A stretch of 24,807 bases of DNA from DAOUEG01 sp964589285 (GTDB lineage Bacteria; Chloroflexota; Dehalococcoidia; Dehalococcoidales; RBG-16-60-22): NCBI GenBank assembly GCA_964589285.1, contig CAZPSP010000020.1, positions 1 through 24,807 of the forward strand. Reading direction: 5' to 3'. A program made the translations under genes and the position numbers. Every line of letters begins with the position of its first letter. Position 1 is the first letter of the stretch. Below the pieces are notes generated by a model. That model searched no databases, had not been told where the DNA came from, and was given only the letters and a program-made list of their open reading frames with translations. Positions 1-7,017 of this stretch are shown here, one piece after another.

Positions 1-1168
1 AGCGCCCGGCCTGCTGCCAGGTGCTGGAGATGCTGCCGGGATAGCCGTCGAGGATCGTCGCTTCCAGCCCGCCGCTGTCGATGCCGAGTTCCAAAGCGTT
101 GGTCGCCACCACGCCGAGAAGCTGCCCGCCGAAGAGCTCCCGCTCGATCTTCCGGCGTTCCTCCGGCATGTAGCCGCCGCGGTAGGGCATGATAAGTTGG
201 GAAAGCTCGTAGCTTGCCTCCTCCCGCAGCCGGTCCCGGGTATAGATGTAGATAAGCTCGGTGAGGCGGCGGGTGCGCGTAAAGGTCAAGGTGCGGGTGC
301 CCAGCCGGACGAGTTCCGTGAACAGATTGGTCGATTCCCAGTGCGGGCTGCGCCGGGCGGTCTTTTTCTCGTCGATGAGGGGCGGGTTCCAGAAGACGAA
401 GTCCTTCCAGCCGCGGGGCGAACGGTCCTGATCGACGACCTCGCAGGGGAGGCCGCAGAGCTGTTCAGCGTGTTCTCCGGGATTGGAGACGGTGGCCGTG
501 CAGAAGATGAACTGGGGGTCCGCCCCGAAGATCCGGCAGAGCCGCCGCAGTCTACGCAGCACGCCCCCGACGTGCGAACCGAACACGCCCCGGTAGATAT
601 GCGCCTCGTCTACGACGACGTATTTCAGGTGCCGCAGCAGGCCCGCCCAGGACTGGTAATTGGGCAGGATGCCGATGTGCAGCATGTCCGGGTTGGTCAG
701 GATGATGCGGCCGTAGCGGCGGACATCGGCGCGCTCCGAGCGGGGAGTATCGCCGTCGAAGGTCGCCATCATCTGCGGCGGCAATAAGCCGGGCGAGAAC
801 AGTTCATGCAGCTTGCGGAGCTGGTCCTGGGCAAGCGCCTTGGTGGGAAAGAGGTAGAGGGCGCGCGTGGAGGGGTCGTCCAGGAGGGACTGCATAACGG
901 AAACGTTGTAGCACAGTGTTTTGCCGCTGGCACTGGAGGTGGCGATGATGACGTTGCGCCCGGCCCGGATGTGGTTGATAGCCTCCGCCTGGTGGGCATA
1001 GAGCGGCCAGACGCCGCCGGCCCGGAGGCTGTCTTCCAGCCGGTCGTTCAGCGGCGCATCGAGGTCCCCGTACACAGCGCGGCGCGGCGCCAGGTGTTCG
1101 ATGTGCGCGATCTGGTCCTGGTAGCCGCGCAGTGAGCGTATGTGATTGAGAAAAGCCTGGATTTCCAT
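1..1168 (-). CDS. DEAD/DEAH-box helicase, YprA/MrfA (Hrq1-like) type, C-terminus beyond window
   Basis: This is an open frame of 389 codons read leftward from an ATG at 1168 and still open at base 1, so the gene is cut by the window edge. The visible part is a superfamily 2 helicase core: Q-region (LYAHQAEAI, about residues 56-64), Walker A (ATSSASGKT, 76-84), motif Ia (FPTKALAQDQ), TNPDMLH, Walker B (VVVDEAHIYRG, about 184-194), motif III (CTAT, about 223-226), and a second RecA lobe with ATNALELGIDSG near residues 355-366. The order and wording fit the YprA/MrfA family, known from Bacillus subtilis mitomycin-lesion repair, which carries a cysteine-rich DUF1998 domain at its C-terminus. That domain would lie outside the window, so repair function is inferred. 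It starts 21 bp after the DUF503 stop, so the two are probably co-transcribed. The Shine-Dalgarno is only a short AGGA very near the ATG. Confidence 0.88.
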   Translation of the reverse strand, partial: MEIQAFLNHIRSLRGYQDQIAHIEHLAPRRAVYGDLDAPLNDRLEDSLRAGGVWPLYAHQAEAINHIRAGRNVIIATSSASGKTLCYNVSVMQSLLDDPSTRALYLFPTKALAQDQLRKLHELFSPGLLPPQMMATFDGDTPRSERADVRRYGRIILTNPDMLHIGILPNYQSWAGLLRHLKYVVVDEAHIYRGVFGSHVGGVLRRLRRLCRIFGADPQFIFCTATVSNPGEHAEQLCGLPCEVVDQDRSPRGWKDFVFWNPPLIDEKKTARRSPHWESTNLFTELVRLGTRTLTFTRTRRLTELIYIYTRDRLREEASYELSQLIMPYRGGYMPEERRKIERELFGGQLLGVVATNALELGIDSGGLEATILDGYPGSISSTWQQAGR

Positions 1169-1189
1169 GTCCTGCTTGCCGGGCTGGTT

Positions 1190-1480
1190 TTAGACGTCGA
1201 TGATCTCAATGGAATAATCGAGCATCTCGACCTCGAAACGGGCTTTTTCGATGAACTCGACGACGTTGGATAGCACCTGGTTCGTATGGCGCTTATCGTT
1301 ACTGATCGTGCTGATGCCTACGGCGGCAAGATACCAGTTGTCGTTATCATCAACCTCCGCCACGGCGACATCGAACTTGTTGCGGACGCGGCTGATGATG
1401 GATTTTATAATCTGCCTCTTGCCCTTGAGCGAGACGTTCTCCGGAAGGCGCAGGTTGACTCTGGCGACACCGACATTCAT
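1190..1480 (-). CDS. DUF503 family protein (YlxP-like)
   Basis: The 96-residue protein has the typical opening of the DUF503 family (MNVGVARVNLRLPENVSLKGKR), followed by KSIISRVRNKF and AVAEVDDNDNWYLAAVGIS. Length matches the family's usual 90-100 residues. The family has a small alpha/beta fold and no proven biochemical role; in Firmicutes the homologue YlxP sits in the nusA-infB-rbfA operon, which suggests a link to translation or ribosome assembly. Here it precedes a DNA helicase gene instead. A strong promoter lies upstream at 1529-1557, so it is probably the first gene of a two-gene transcript. No strong Shine-Dalgarno is visible before the ATG. Confidence 0.9.
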   Translation of the reverse strand: MNVGVARVNLRLPENVSLKGKRQIIKSIISRVRNKFDVAVAEVDDNDNWYLAAVGISTISNDKRHTNQVLSNVVEFIEKARFEVEMLDYSIEIIDV

Positions 1481-1528
1481 GCTGGTTCCCGGTGAGAAGC
1501 GAGGAGAATAGAAGCTGCTTTCATGCTT

Positions 1529-1557
1529 AATCTACCACCCGGCAGATTGAGTGTCAA
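1529..1557 (-). promoter_or_regulatory. Sigma-70-type promoter of the DUF503-helicase transcript
   Basis: On the minus strand a perfect -35 TTGACA (1552-1557) is followed after exactly 17 bp by TAGATT (1529-1534). Predicted transcription start is near 1522, giving a leader of about 40 nt. It sits between the stop of the MFS gene (1571) and the DUF503 start (1480). Confidence 0.75.
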
Positions 1558-1570
1558 ACGTCCGTCCGGA

Positions 1571-2743
1571 TCATTGCCTGGTTGGAACTGCGGCATGGGA
1601 GTCCTCATCTTTCACCATGAAGAAGAACAGCACGCTGCTGACAGCCAGGCAAAGGGCCGCGATGTAGAACGCCCAGTCCAGATTGGTCAGATCGCTGATG
1701 TAGCCGAGGATGACCGGCCCGATGCCGTTGCCGATCTGCATCGCCATCATGAAATAGGTCATGCAGATGCCCATACCGTAGGTGCGTCCTTCCTGGACCA
1801 CGTAGGCGTTGGCGGCCGGCATGGCGAAGGACTGCCCGATGGTCAGGGCGAAGTAGGCAGCCAGCAAAGGCCAGAATCCTCCGGTCAACGGCAGCACCGC
1901 CAGTCCCACCATGGCGACCAGGCTGCCGTTAATGACCATCCAGCGCCGGTTCCAGCGGTCAGCCAGGCGGCCGGTGTAGGATTGCAGTAAAGAAACGGGC
2001 GTGCGCATGGCCATGAGCACGCCGATGAGTGTCAGGCTCAGGCCTAACCGTACCTCCGCGATAACCGGCAGGAAAGCCATCATGGCGGAGGTCCCGACGC
2101 CCGTGGTCATGCGCTGTACCAGAACGCCGCTCATGACACGGCTGCGAAGCGGCGCCCAGAGAGAACTATGTTCTTTCCGGGTGGCTACCTTACGGGGCAT
2201 TTCCTTGAGGTAGACCATCGTGGCGATAAGACCCAGGCCGTTCAATACCGCCATGACCAGGAACGTGGTGGGAATAGAAAAGGCATCACCCAGAACGCCG
2301 CCGATGAGCGGTCCCACGCCCATACCGGAGAACAACACGGCATTGAAATAACCCATCCATTTCCCTTCACTGCCTTCCGGGGTAATATCGCCGAGGTAAG
2401 CCTGGGCGATGGGGAGGTGCGCGGAAGCCCCTAGGCCCTGGATGAAGCGCCACATTATCAGCAGGGCAGGGGTATCGGCGTACATCATGCCGGCGGAGGA
2501 AACGGCCAGTATCCCCAGCCCTGCAATGAGGAAGCCCTTGCGGCCGAATTTATCGGAAAGCCGCCCAACAAACAGCAGCGTGCCGATGCCGGTGATGCTG
2601 AAAGCAGACTGCACCAACCCGATCTCCAGGTTGGAAGCGTTCAGTTCACGGGCATAATTGGGCAGGAACGGCGTTACGATGCCCATACCGAGCATGGATA
2701 TGAACATCGTTGAAACAAGTACGATAAAGGCTCTTTTGTTCAT
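1571..2743 (-). CDS. MFS transporter (drug/proton antiporter-like)
   Basis: This 390-residue protein is the standard size for a 12-helix major facilitator. Hydrophobic helices begin directly at the N-terminus. The loop after helix 2 carries motif A (GRLSDKFGRKG, residues 60-70), and helix 5 carries the antiporter motif C (GMGVGPLIGG, 140-149), which points to a proton-coupled exporter of the DHA1 type. Substrate cannot be told from sequence. It ends with a charged cytoplasmic tail. The ATG at 2743 has no clear Shine-Dalgarno. A candidate -10 lies far upstream (2859-2864), giving a leader of about 110 nt with GC-rich hairpins. The 86-bp gap to the DUF503 gene contains that gene's own promoter, so the MFS gene is probably transcribed alone. 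Confidence 0.9.
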   Translation of the reverse strand: MNKRAFIVLVSTMFISMLGMGIVTPFLPNYARELNASNLEIGLVQSAFSITGIGTLLFVGRLSDKFGRKGFLIAGLGILAVSSAGMMYADTPALLIMWRFIQGLGASAHLPIAQAYLGDITPEGSEGKWMGYFNAVLFSGMGVGPLIGGVLGDAFSIPTTFLVMAVLNGLGLIATMVYLKEMPRKVATRKEHSSLWAPLRSRVMSGVLVQRMTTGVGTSAMMAFLPVIAEVRLGLSLTLIGVLMAMRTPVSLLQSYTGRLADRWNRRWMVINGSLVAMVGLAVLPLTGGFWPLLAAYFALTIGQSFAMPAANAYVVQEGRTYGMGICMTYFMMAMQIGNGIGPVILGYISDLTNLDWAFYIAALCLAVSSVLFFFMVKDEDSHAAVPTRQ

Positions 2744-2811
2744 GACAGGGTTCGATCTACCGGGGCTTCAAACAGACCGGGCCGGAGCGGGGGCCGGAAG
2801 CCCGGAAATGA

Positions 2812-2831
2812 CCGGCTGAAAGACCAGCCGG
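2812..2831 (-). promoter_or_regulatory. Leader hairpin of the MFS gene
   Basis: A perfect 7-bp inverted repeat (CCGGCTG at 2812-2818, CAGCCGG at 2825-2831) with a 6-nt loop lies between the candidate -10 (TATAAT, minus strand, 2859-2864) and the MFS start at 2743. A second GC-rich foldback is possible around 2780-2804. The -35 for this promoter is poor (TGGAAC at 17 bp). The rest of 2744-2994 holds no gene I can support. Confidence 0.4.
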
Positions 2832-2994
2832 GAGGTGCATTGACGCGTATCTCATTCCATTATACATTGCATGGAAGAATGGTTCCAGCGAGAGTGGAAA
2901 TCACACTGGATCAGCAATAGCCGCCGGGAGAGCGAAAGGTACGTACTGGCGAAATGTGACGTATTCCAAACCGAATGATAACTCCGATAATTGC

Positions 2995-3023
2995 TTGTTT
3001 ACACGTACGTGTGTTAGTATTCT
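2995..3023 (+). promoter_or_regulatory. Promoter of the citrate/homocitrate synthase gene with palindromic spacer
   Basis: A -35 TTGTTT (2995-3000) and -10 TATTCT (3018-3023) are separated by exactly 17 bp. The first 12 bp of the spacer (3001-3012) are a perfect palindrome, ACACGTACGTGT, placed where a repressor dimer would block RNA polymerase. Downstream, the leader has a 6-bp hairpin (CCGTGT 3050-3055, ACACGG 3061-3066) that ends one base before the Shine-Dalgarno AGGAGG at 3068-3073. Confidence 0.65.
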
Positions 3024-3079
3024 AATGGGGCTATGGTTCAGTCCCCGGACCGTGTCCTTCACACGGCAGGAGGTTCAAA

Positions 3080-4324
3080 ATGCCCAAAATATTTCTCCTC
3101 GATGTTACCAATCGTGACGGTGTCCAGACTGCTCGCCTGGGTCTTTCCAAGCTAGAAAAGACCATGATCAACATGTATCTCAATGAAATGGGCGTGTTCC
3201 AGTCTGAGTTCGGTTTTCCGACGACGAAGCACGAGATCAATTATCTCAAAGCCAACCTGGAACTCGCGGAAATCGGGGTCATCAAACCTCTCCGGCTCGG
3301 CGGGTGGATACGCGCCATCCCGGCGGACGTAGAACTCGCCTTTAAGAACGTTCCCACCATCAATCACCTGGCCTTGTCCATTTCCACGTCCGACCAGATG
3401 ATAGAGGGTAAGTTCAAGGGCAAAAAAACGAAGGAAGGCGTTATCAAGGACATGACCGCCGCGGTGGACGCCGCACGGGCCGCCGGGGCACAGTCAATCG
3501 GCGTCAATGCGGAGGACGCTTCCCGCACGGACATCAATTACCTCATCGAGTTCGGGCTCGCCGCCAAGGAGCACGGCGCGGACCGGCTCCGCTACTGCGA
3601 TACGCTCGGGTTCGACAATCCGTTCACCATTTACGATAACGGCCGGACGCTGGCGGAAAAAATCGGACTCCCGATAGAGGTCCATTGCCATAACGACCTC
3701 GGCATGGCGGTAGCCAACTCCATTACCGGCGCGATGGGAATCATCGACGGCGGGCAGGACGCCTACATCAATACCACCGTCAACGGCATCGGCGAGCGGG
3801 CCGGCAACGCCGACCTCATCGCGGTGATACTGGCCATTTTAAAGTCCAAGGACATGAACAAGCGGTATGAAATGGGCATGCCCGTCAAGCTGAACATGGC
3901 CTGGAAGATAGCCAAGTTCGCCAGTTATGCCTTTGACGTGCCCATCCCCATCAACCAGCCGGGCGTAGGGGCCAACGCCTTCGCGCATGAGTCCGGTATC
4001 CATGCGGACGGCGTCCTGAAAGACCCGGAAAACTACGAGCTGTATGATTTTGCCGAACTTGGCCGCGGCGACGCCGACCTGGTGGAGACCGGCCGCGAGA
4101 TCTGTACCGGTGAATACGGCGGTATTTCCGGTTTCAGCCATGTCATGAGCAAATTGCCGGTGCCGGTCAAGTTCCCTGACCGGGAGAAGGCCAACGAGAT
4201 ACTGGAACTCGTGCGGTACGCCAACGTGGAATCGCAGAAGCCGCTGGTAGAAGACCAGTTGCTGTTCATTGCCAAGTACCCGGGCATTGCCAAGAAGCTG
4301 CTGACGCTGACGCCGCTGGCATAG
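3080..4324 (+). CDS. Homocitrate synthase-family enzyme, probable Re-type citrate synthase
   Basis: The 414-residue protein is a DRE-TIM metallolyase of the 2-isopropylmalate/homocitrate synthase family. Visible signature residues are the N-terminal RDGVQ (R12, D13), the metal-binding HCHND (H202, H204), GIGERAGNA (236-244) and the communication-region segment AHESGIHADG (302-311). It opens with LLDVTNRDGVQ and not the TTLRDGEQ usual in LeuA and NifV, and lacks the long C-terminal LeuA regulatory domain. This opening, as I recall it, resembles the Re-type citrate synthases shown biochemically in Clostridium kluyveri and Dehalococcoides, which would condense acetyl-CoA with oxaloacetate. Homocitrate synthase is the alternative, and no lysine or nif genes are nearby. 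AGGAGG at 3068-3073 with 6-nt spacing supports the ATG. The gene has its own promoter and terminator, so it is monocistronic. Confidence 0.85.
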   Translation: MPKIFLLDVTNRDGVQTARLGLSKLEKTMINMYLNEMGVFQSEFGFPTTKHEINYLKANLELAEIGVIKPLRLGGWIRAIPADVELAFKNVPTINHLALSISTSDQMIEGKFKGKKTKEGVIKDMTAAVDAARAAGAQSIGVNAEDASRTDINYLIEFGLAAKEHGADRLRYCDTLGFDNPFTIYDNGRTLAEKIGLPIEVHCHNDLGMAVANSITGAMGIIDGGQDAYINTTVNGIGERAGNADLIAVILAILKSKDMNKRYEMGMPVKLNMAWKIAKFASYAFDVPIPINQPGVGANAFAHESGIHADGVLKDPENYELYDFAELGRGDADLVETGREICTGEYGGISGFSHVMSKLPVPVKFPDREKANEILELVRYANVESQKPLVEDQLLFIAKYPGIAKKLLTLTPLA

Positions 4325-4331
4325 CGACATG

Positions 4332-4380
4332 TCAAAGCTCAAAAGTCAAAGGTCAAAGCTACAACGAAAAAGTAAAAACT
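4332..4380 (+). repeat. Degenerate 7-bp tandem repeat, copy 1
   Basis: Seven consecutive 7-nt units follow the synthase stop codon by 7 bp. The first four are TCAAAGC, TCAAAAG, TCAAAGG and TCAAAGC; the last three decay to TACAACG, AAAAAGT and AAAAACT. A matching array with the same period and base composition lies at 18529-18580. It directly abuts the terminator hairpin at 4381. Confidence 0.7.
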
Positions 4381-4415
4381 GCCTGGACCGGTTATCCTGC
4401 CGGCCGGGCGGTTTT
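4381..4415 (+). terminator. Rho-independent terminator of the synthase gene
   Basis: A stem of ten pairs with one bulged A joins 4381-4391 to 4400-4409 around a 7-8 nt loop, and is followed by GGTTTTCTT. It lies 57 bp after the stop codon of the plus-strand synthase gene. Confidence 0.65.
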
Positions 4416-4488
4416 CTTATCTGCATTCGTCATGGCGCGGGCATCTTGTCCGTTGACCAGCGTGAACGCCTGTTCTGCATGATTGGCC

Positions 4489-4706
4489 CTACTTAAACAA
4501 TGCCAAGAATTCATCTCTTGGCATTTCTACGTCGCGGATGATCTTCCTTAACGGCCCTTTCCCTATAGTTTCACCCTAATGGAAAGGAATGACTGTGGAA
4601 CGCCCGTCTGGATGGTGCAGATAAATGTGGCTGCCTTTTGCCTGATAACCTTGAATCCAGCATGAGAAAGGGCTTTGACTACCTGGTCTCCCGTCAAGGA
4701 TGGCAA
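4489..4706 (-). pseudogene. hicA: hicA toxin relic (one frameshift, one in-frame stop)
   Basis: Read leftward from a TTG at 4706, the first 24 codons give LPSLTGDQVVKALSHAGF then KVIRQK, the N-terminal half of a HicA mRNA interferase. One base is missing near 4634, in a G run; after it the other frame continues KGSHIYLHHPDGRSTVIPFH, including the catalytic-type histidine of the GSH motif. A TAG at 4576-4578 then interrupts, and the same frame goes on as GETIGKGPLRKIIRDVEM and DEFLALFK up to a stop at 4489-4491, matching a HicA C-terminus. The usual ATG start is also damaged: an ATG lies at 4710-4712 but out of frame. All parts of a HicA of about 75 residues are present, so this is a recent, lightly decayed copy or a badly sequenced active one. 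It follows the hicB relic at once. Confidence 0.8.
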
Positions 4707-4711
4707 TCATA

Positions 4712-4844
4712 TCATACCGCGATACGTTGAATACCGACAAATTCGAGTTCATTGCCTTCCTCATTCTCAACTTCGAGGCATAATTGAACCGATTCGGTTA
4801 TTCTCTTCGTCTTTTTCAATGATAACGGTGAATTCTTTTTTCAC
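4712..4844 (-). pseudogene. hicB: hicB antitoxin relic (internal deletion)
   Basis: A GTG at 4844, with GGAGGT at 4848-4853 just upstream, starts VKKEFTVIIEKDEE, the usual first strand of a HicB antitoxin. The frame then breaks near 4801. In another frame the sequence resumes as TESVQLCLEVENEEGNELEF then VGIQRIAV and a TGA at 4712-4714, the typical HicB C-terminal part. Compared with intact HicB proteins about 25-30 residues, including the SVPELPGC strand, are missing. The order hicB then hicA, nearly touching, is a known arrangement of this type II toxin-antitoxin class. The loss of the antitoxin core suggests toxin and antitoxin decayed together. Confidence 0.78.
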
Positions 4845-4904
4845 GTTACCTCCATGGTGGCGATTAGATACCGAACACAAGTTTACGATACGATCAGGCG
4901 ATTT

Positions 4905-5843
4905 TCAATCACGCTCGGATATATCCTGTTCCATAGACCGGGCAACGGGTGATATTCCGTTGTTCTTTTCCAGGAACGCAACTACTTTTTTGATATATCC
5001 CTCAGGATCAGAGCGGTAGGTGCGGCTGTGGGCGGCGCCGGGAATGACGACGGCCTCGCTGGCGGTATTGCCGGAGGCCTTGAGAAGCTGGTGGGCGGCC
5101 TCGACGGGTATCTGCCTGTCGCAGTCCCCGATGATGTACAGGATCGGGATTTTGATATTCCCGACGATATTGAGGGAATCCAGGTGCGTCATGCCGAAGA
5201 GTTTTTCTCCGGCGTAGAGTGCCCCGTAGGCCAGGATGGCGGCTCCAGGCATGCCCCCGTTCAGGATTCTCCTGGAGATTCCCTTTTTGGTTTCAAAGGC
5301 GCTGTCCGCGATGATGCCGCGGATGCCGTCCGTTCCGTTATTGTAGGAATAGACGAAAGCGGCCAGGGCGCCCACGGAATTGCCGAACAGGAATATCTCC
5401 TCGTCCGGACCGCGGCGACGGCGGACATACTCCACGGCACCTTCGAAGTCGCGTTCCATGTGGGCGCGTCCGTTGAAGGGGGGAATTTCCGAGTGCCCGC
5501 ACCCGCGGCGGTCGATTGTCAGGACATTGTATCCCTTGCGGGAGAGGTCGACGCAGAGTTCCAGGAGGCCCATGGACTCATCGGCGCGGTGGGCCTTGCC
5601 GCCCGGCATGATGATGACGCTGGCTTTACCGCCGCCGCGAATGTACCAGGCGTGCAGCTTGATATTGTCCACCGCGCTGGGAAAGGTGACGTTTTCATAC
5701 TTTGCGCCGAAGTCCGCCGGGGTCTTCCGGGGTTTGCGCCGGTTGGGACAGGCAAACCCGTAGGCTATCAATACCGAGGTGAGGACGTACACCACGACAA
5801 GCACACCGACAATGATGAGGACAGTCATCAGGAAATCAGTCAC
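4905..5843 (-). CDS. Membrane-anchored alpha/beta hydrolase
   Basis: This 312-residue protein has an N-terminal transmembrane helix (about residues 5-28) followed by a basic stretch (NRRKPRK), so the catalytic domain should be tethered to the membrane. The alpha/beta hydrolase fold is shown by the nucleophile elbow GNSVGA (Ser156), the acid in GDCDRQIP (Asp240 or Asp242) and the late histidine in GAAHSRTY (His272). The oxyanion-side segment IIMPGGKAHR (77-86) and TIDRRGCGHSE (109-119) fit the family seen in BAAT/dipeptidyl-peptidase-like hydrolases. Substrate is unknown. The start is GTG at 5843, with AAAGG six bases upstream. A candidate promoter lies at 5874-5902. No partner gene identifies its pathway. 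Confidence 0.85.
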   Translation of the reverse strand: MTDFLMTVLIIVGVLVVVYVLTSVLIAYGFACPNRRKPRKTPADFGAKYENVTFPSAVDNIKLHAWYIRGGGKASVIIMPGGKAHRADESMGLLELCVDLSRKGYNVLTIDRRGCGHSEIPPFNGRAHMERDFEGAVEYVRRRRGPDEEIFLFGNSVGALAAFVYSYNNGTDGIRGIIADSAFETKKGISRRILNGGMPGAAILAYGALYAGEKLFGMTHLDSLNIVGNIKIPILYIIGDCDRQIPVEAAHQLLKASGNTASEAVVIPGAAHSRTYRSDPEGYIKKVVAFLEKNNGISPVARSMEQDISERD

Positions 5844-5873
5844 ATCGGACCTTTCTTACTGCATCTTGCTACC

Positions 5874-5902
5874 AGTATACGCCAGAATGGGGAGTTTGAG
5901 AA
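5874..5902 (-). promoter_or_regulatory. Promoter of the alpha/beta hydrolase gene
   Basis: On the minus strand TTCTCA (5897-5902) and TATACT (5874-5879) are spaced 17 bp apart. The predicted start near 5867 gives a leader of about 25 nt before the GTG. Confidence 0.5.
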
Positions 5903-5994
5903 CCACGCAGGGAAGAAAATGGTACCCGCTACGGGTGAACGGGGTATTCCGAGGGTTTTTCCGTTCCAAGGCATCTGTTATCGAACCAGACCGA

Positions 5995-6903
5995 TCAGGC
6001 TTTGAGCCATTGCGGGTTCCTGGCCGTGGCGTCGAAGACGGTACCGGTCTTGTAGCCTTCGAGTTTTCCGGCATAAGGCCGCGTGCGGGACAGGATATCG
6101 TTCCTCTCACCTTCTGTCAGCGGCTGGAACGTGCGGGCGACATCGATAGCCTGTTCCAGCCGTTCCATGGACTCGCAGCCGGTGATGACGGTGCTGACCG
6201 GCAGGCTCAGGGCGTACCGCAGGCATTCACGAGCGGTGACCGCGCCGCTTTGCGGTATCCTTCCCCAGGCCATCGATTTCATACCCAGCACGCCGATGCC
6301 CCGTTCCACGAGGACGGGCAGCACCTTCTTCTCAAAGCTCTCGTAGTGGGCGTCCAGGCAGTTGAGCGGCATTTGCACCGTATCGAATGTCACGCCGTGC
6401 CGGTCTGCTGTCTCCAGCATTTTCAGGTGGATGTCCGGGTGCTTGTGGCCGGTGAAGCCGATGAACCGCACCTTGCCGGCTTTTTTCAGGTCGAGCAGGG
6501 TCTCTGTCGAACCGCCCGGAGCGAAAATATCGTCCGGGTCGGTGAAACGAATAATTTCGTGCGCCTGGAGCAGGTCGAGATAGTCCGTCCGGAGCCGCCG
6601 CAGTGATTCATCTATCTGCTGCTCGGCAGTCCGGCGGTCCCGGCCGTCGAACTTGGTCATGAGGAACGCCTTTTGCCGGTAGCCGTCAAGAAGGGCCTTG
6701 CCCATCAACTCCTCCGACCTGCCGTCGTGGTAGTCCCAGGAATTGTCCATGAAGGTGATACCGTTATCGATGGCGGTGCGGACGAGAGCTATGCTGTCTT
6801 TTTCCGATTCGGGCATGCCGATATGCGCGCCGCCCAGCCCGATGATCGATACGGTTTCCCCGGTGGAGCCCAAAGGGCGACGAGGTATGTGCGTGTTCAC
6901 CAC
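5995..6903 (-). CDS. Aldo/keto reductase
   Basis: The 302-residue protein has the aldo/keto reductase barrel with an intact catalytic tetrad: Asp53 and Tyr58 in MDNSWDYHDGRSEE, Lys84 in MTKFDGRD, and His115 in LQAHEI. The N-terminus RRPLGSTGETVSIIGLGG is typical of the general AKR subgroup and the sequence MGKALLDGYRQ follows. C-terminal ITGCESMERLEQA is the cofactor-binding segment, expected to use NADPH. The physiological carbonyl substrate cannot be told. Two consecutive GTG codons (6901-6903 and 6898-6900) can serve as start; AAGGAGG at 6907-6913 is 3 nt from the first and 6 nt from the second, so the second is as likely. The Shine-Dalgarno lies in one arm of a 10-bp inverted repeat described separately. 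Confidence 0.92.
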   Translation of the reverse strand: MVNTHIPRRPLGSTGETVSIIGLGGAHIGMPESEKDSIALVRTAIDNGITFMDNSWDYHDGRSEELMGKALLDGYRQKAFLMTKFDGRDRRTAEQQIDESLRRLRTDYLDLLQAHEIIRFTDPDDIFAPGGSTETLLDLKKAGKVRFIGFTGHKHPDIHLKMLETADRHGVTFDTVQMPLNCLDAHYESFEKKVLPVLVERGIGVLGMKSMAWGRIPQSGAVTARECLRYALSLPVSTVITGCESMERLEQAIDVARTFQPLTEGERNDILSRTRPYAGKLEGYKTGTVFDATARNPQWLKA

Positions 6904-6909
6904 TTGCCT

Positions 6910-6950
6910 CCTTGTTGCTTTTACTTACATTGTACCGTGGAGCAACAAGG
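6910..6950 (-). promoter_or_regulatory. Inverted repeat around -10 and Shine-Dalgarno of the aldo/keto reductase gene
   Basis: Ten-base arms at 6910-6919 (CCTTGTTGCT) and 6941-6950 (AGCAACAAGG) are perfect complements with a 21-nt loop. In the mRNA sense (minus strand) the 3' arm runs straight into GGAGG and contains its first bases; with one bulged base the pairing extends over the rest of the Shine-Dalgarno. The loop holds TACAAT (6929-6934), a -10-like box without a convincing -35. RNA reading through from the upstream dehydrogenase could form the hairpin; RNA begun inside the loop could not. Confidence 0.6.
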
Positions 6951-6978
6951 GAGGAGTGCCGGCCGCTGTTCCGCTCCG

Positions 6979-7003
6979 GGCCCGGATTCACGCTACCCGG
7001 GCC
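6979..7003 (-). terminator. GC hairpin after the short-chain dehydrogenase gene
   Basis: A perfect 7-bp stem (GGCCCGG 6979-6985, CCGGGCC 6997-7003) with an 11-nt loop lies 15 bp after the dehydrogenase stop. No T tract follows, so termination is uncertain; it may instead protect the mRNA end. Confidence 0.35.
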
Positions 7004-7017
7004 ACATCGATCTCCTT

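Noticed and set aside
2840..2920. 26-codon plus-strand frame from a TTG after GGGAGGTG
   Set aside because: Too short, with no recognisable family and no promoter; it overlaps the MFS upstream region.
4499..4525. Ten-base-pair hairpin with following T residues, terminator-like
   Set aside because: It lies inside the coding remnant of hicA (the MPRDEFLAL part), so the symmetry is probably incidental, although it could end transcripts now.
4675..5019. 114-codon plus-strand frame
   Set aside because: It is antisense to the hicBA relic and the 3' end of the hydrolase gene and has no family features.
5028..6005. 325-codon plus-strand open frame
   Set aside because: It is a shadow of the alpha/beta hydrolase gene, whose catalytic motifs are clear on the other strand.
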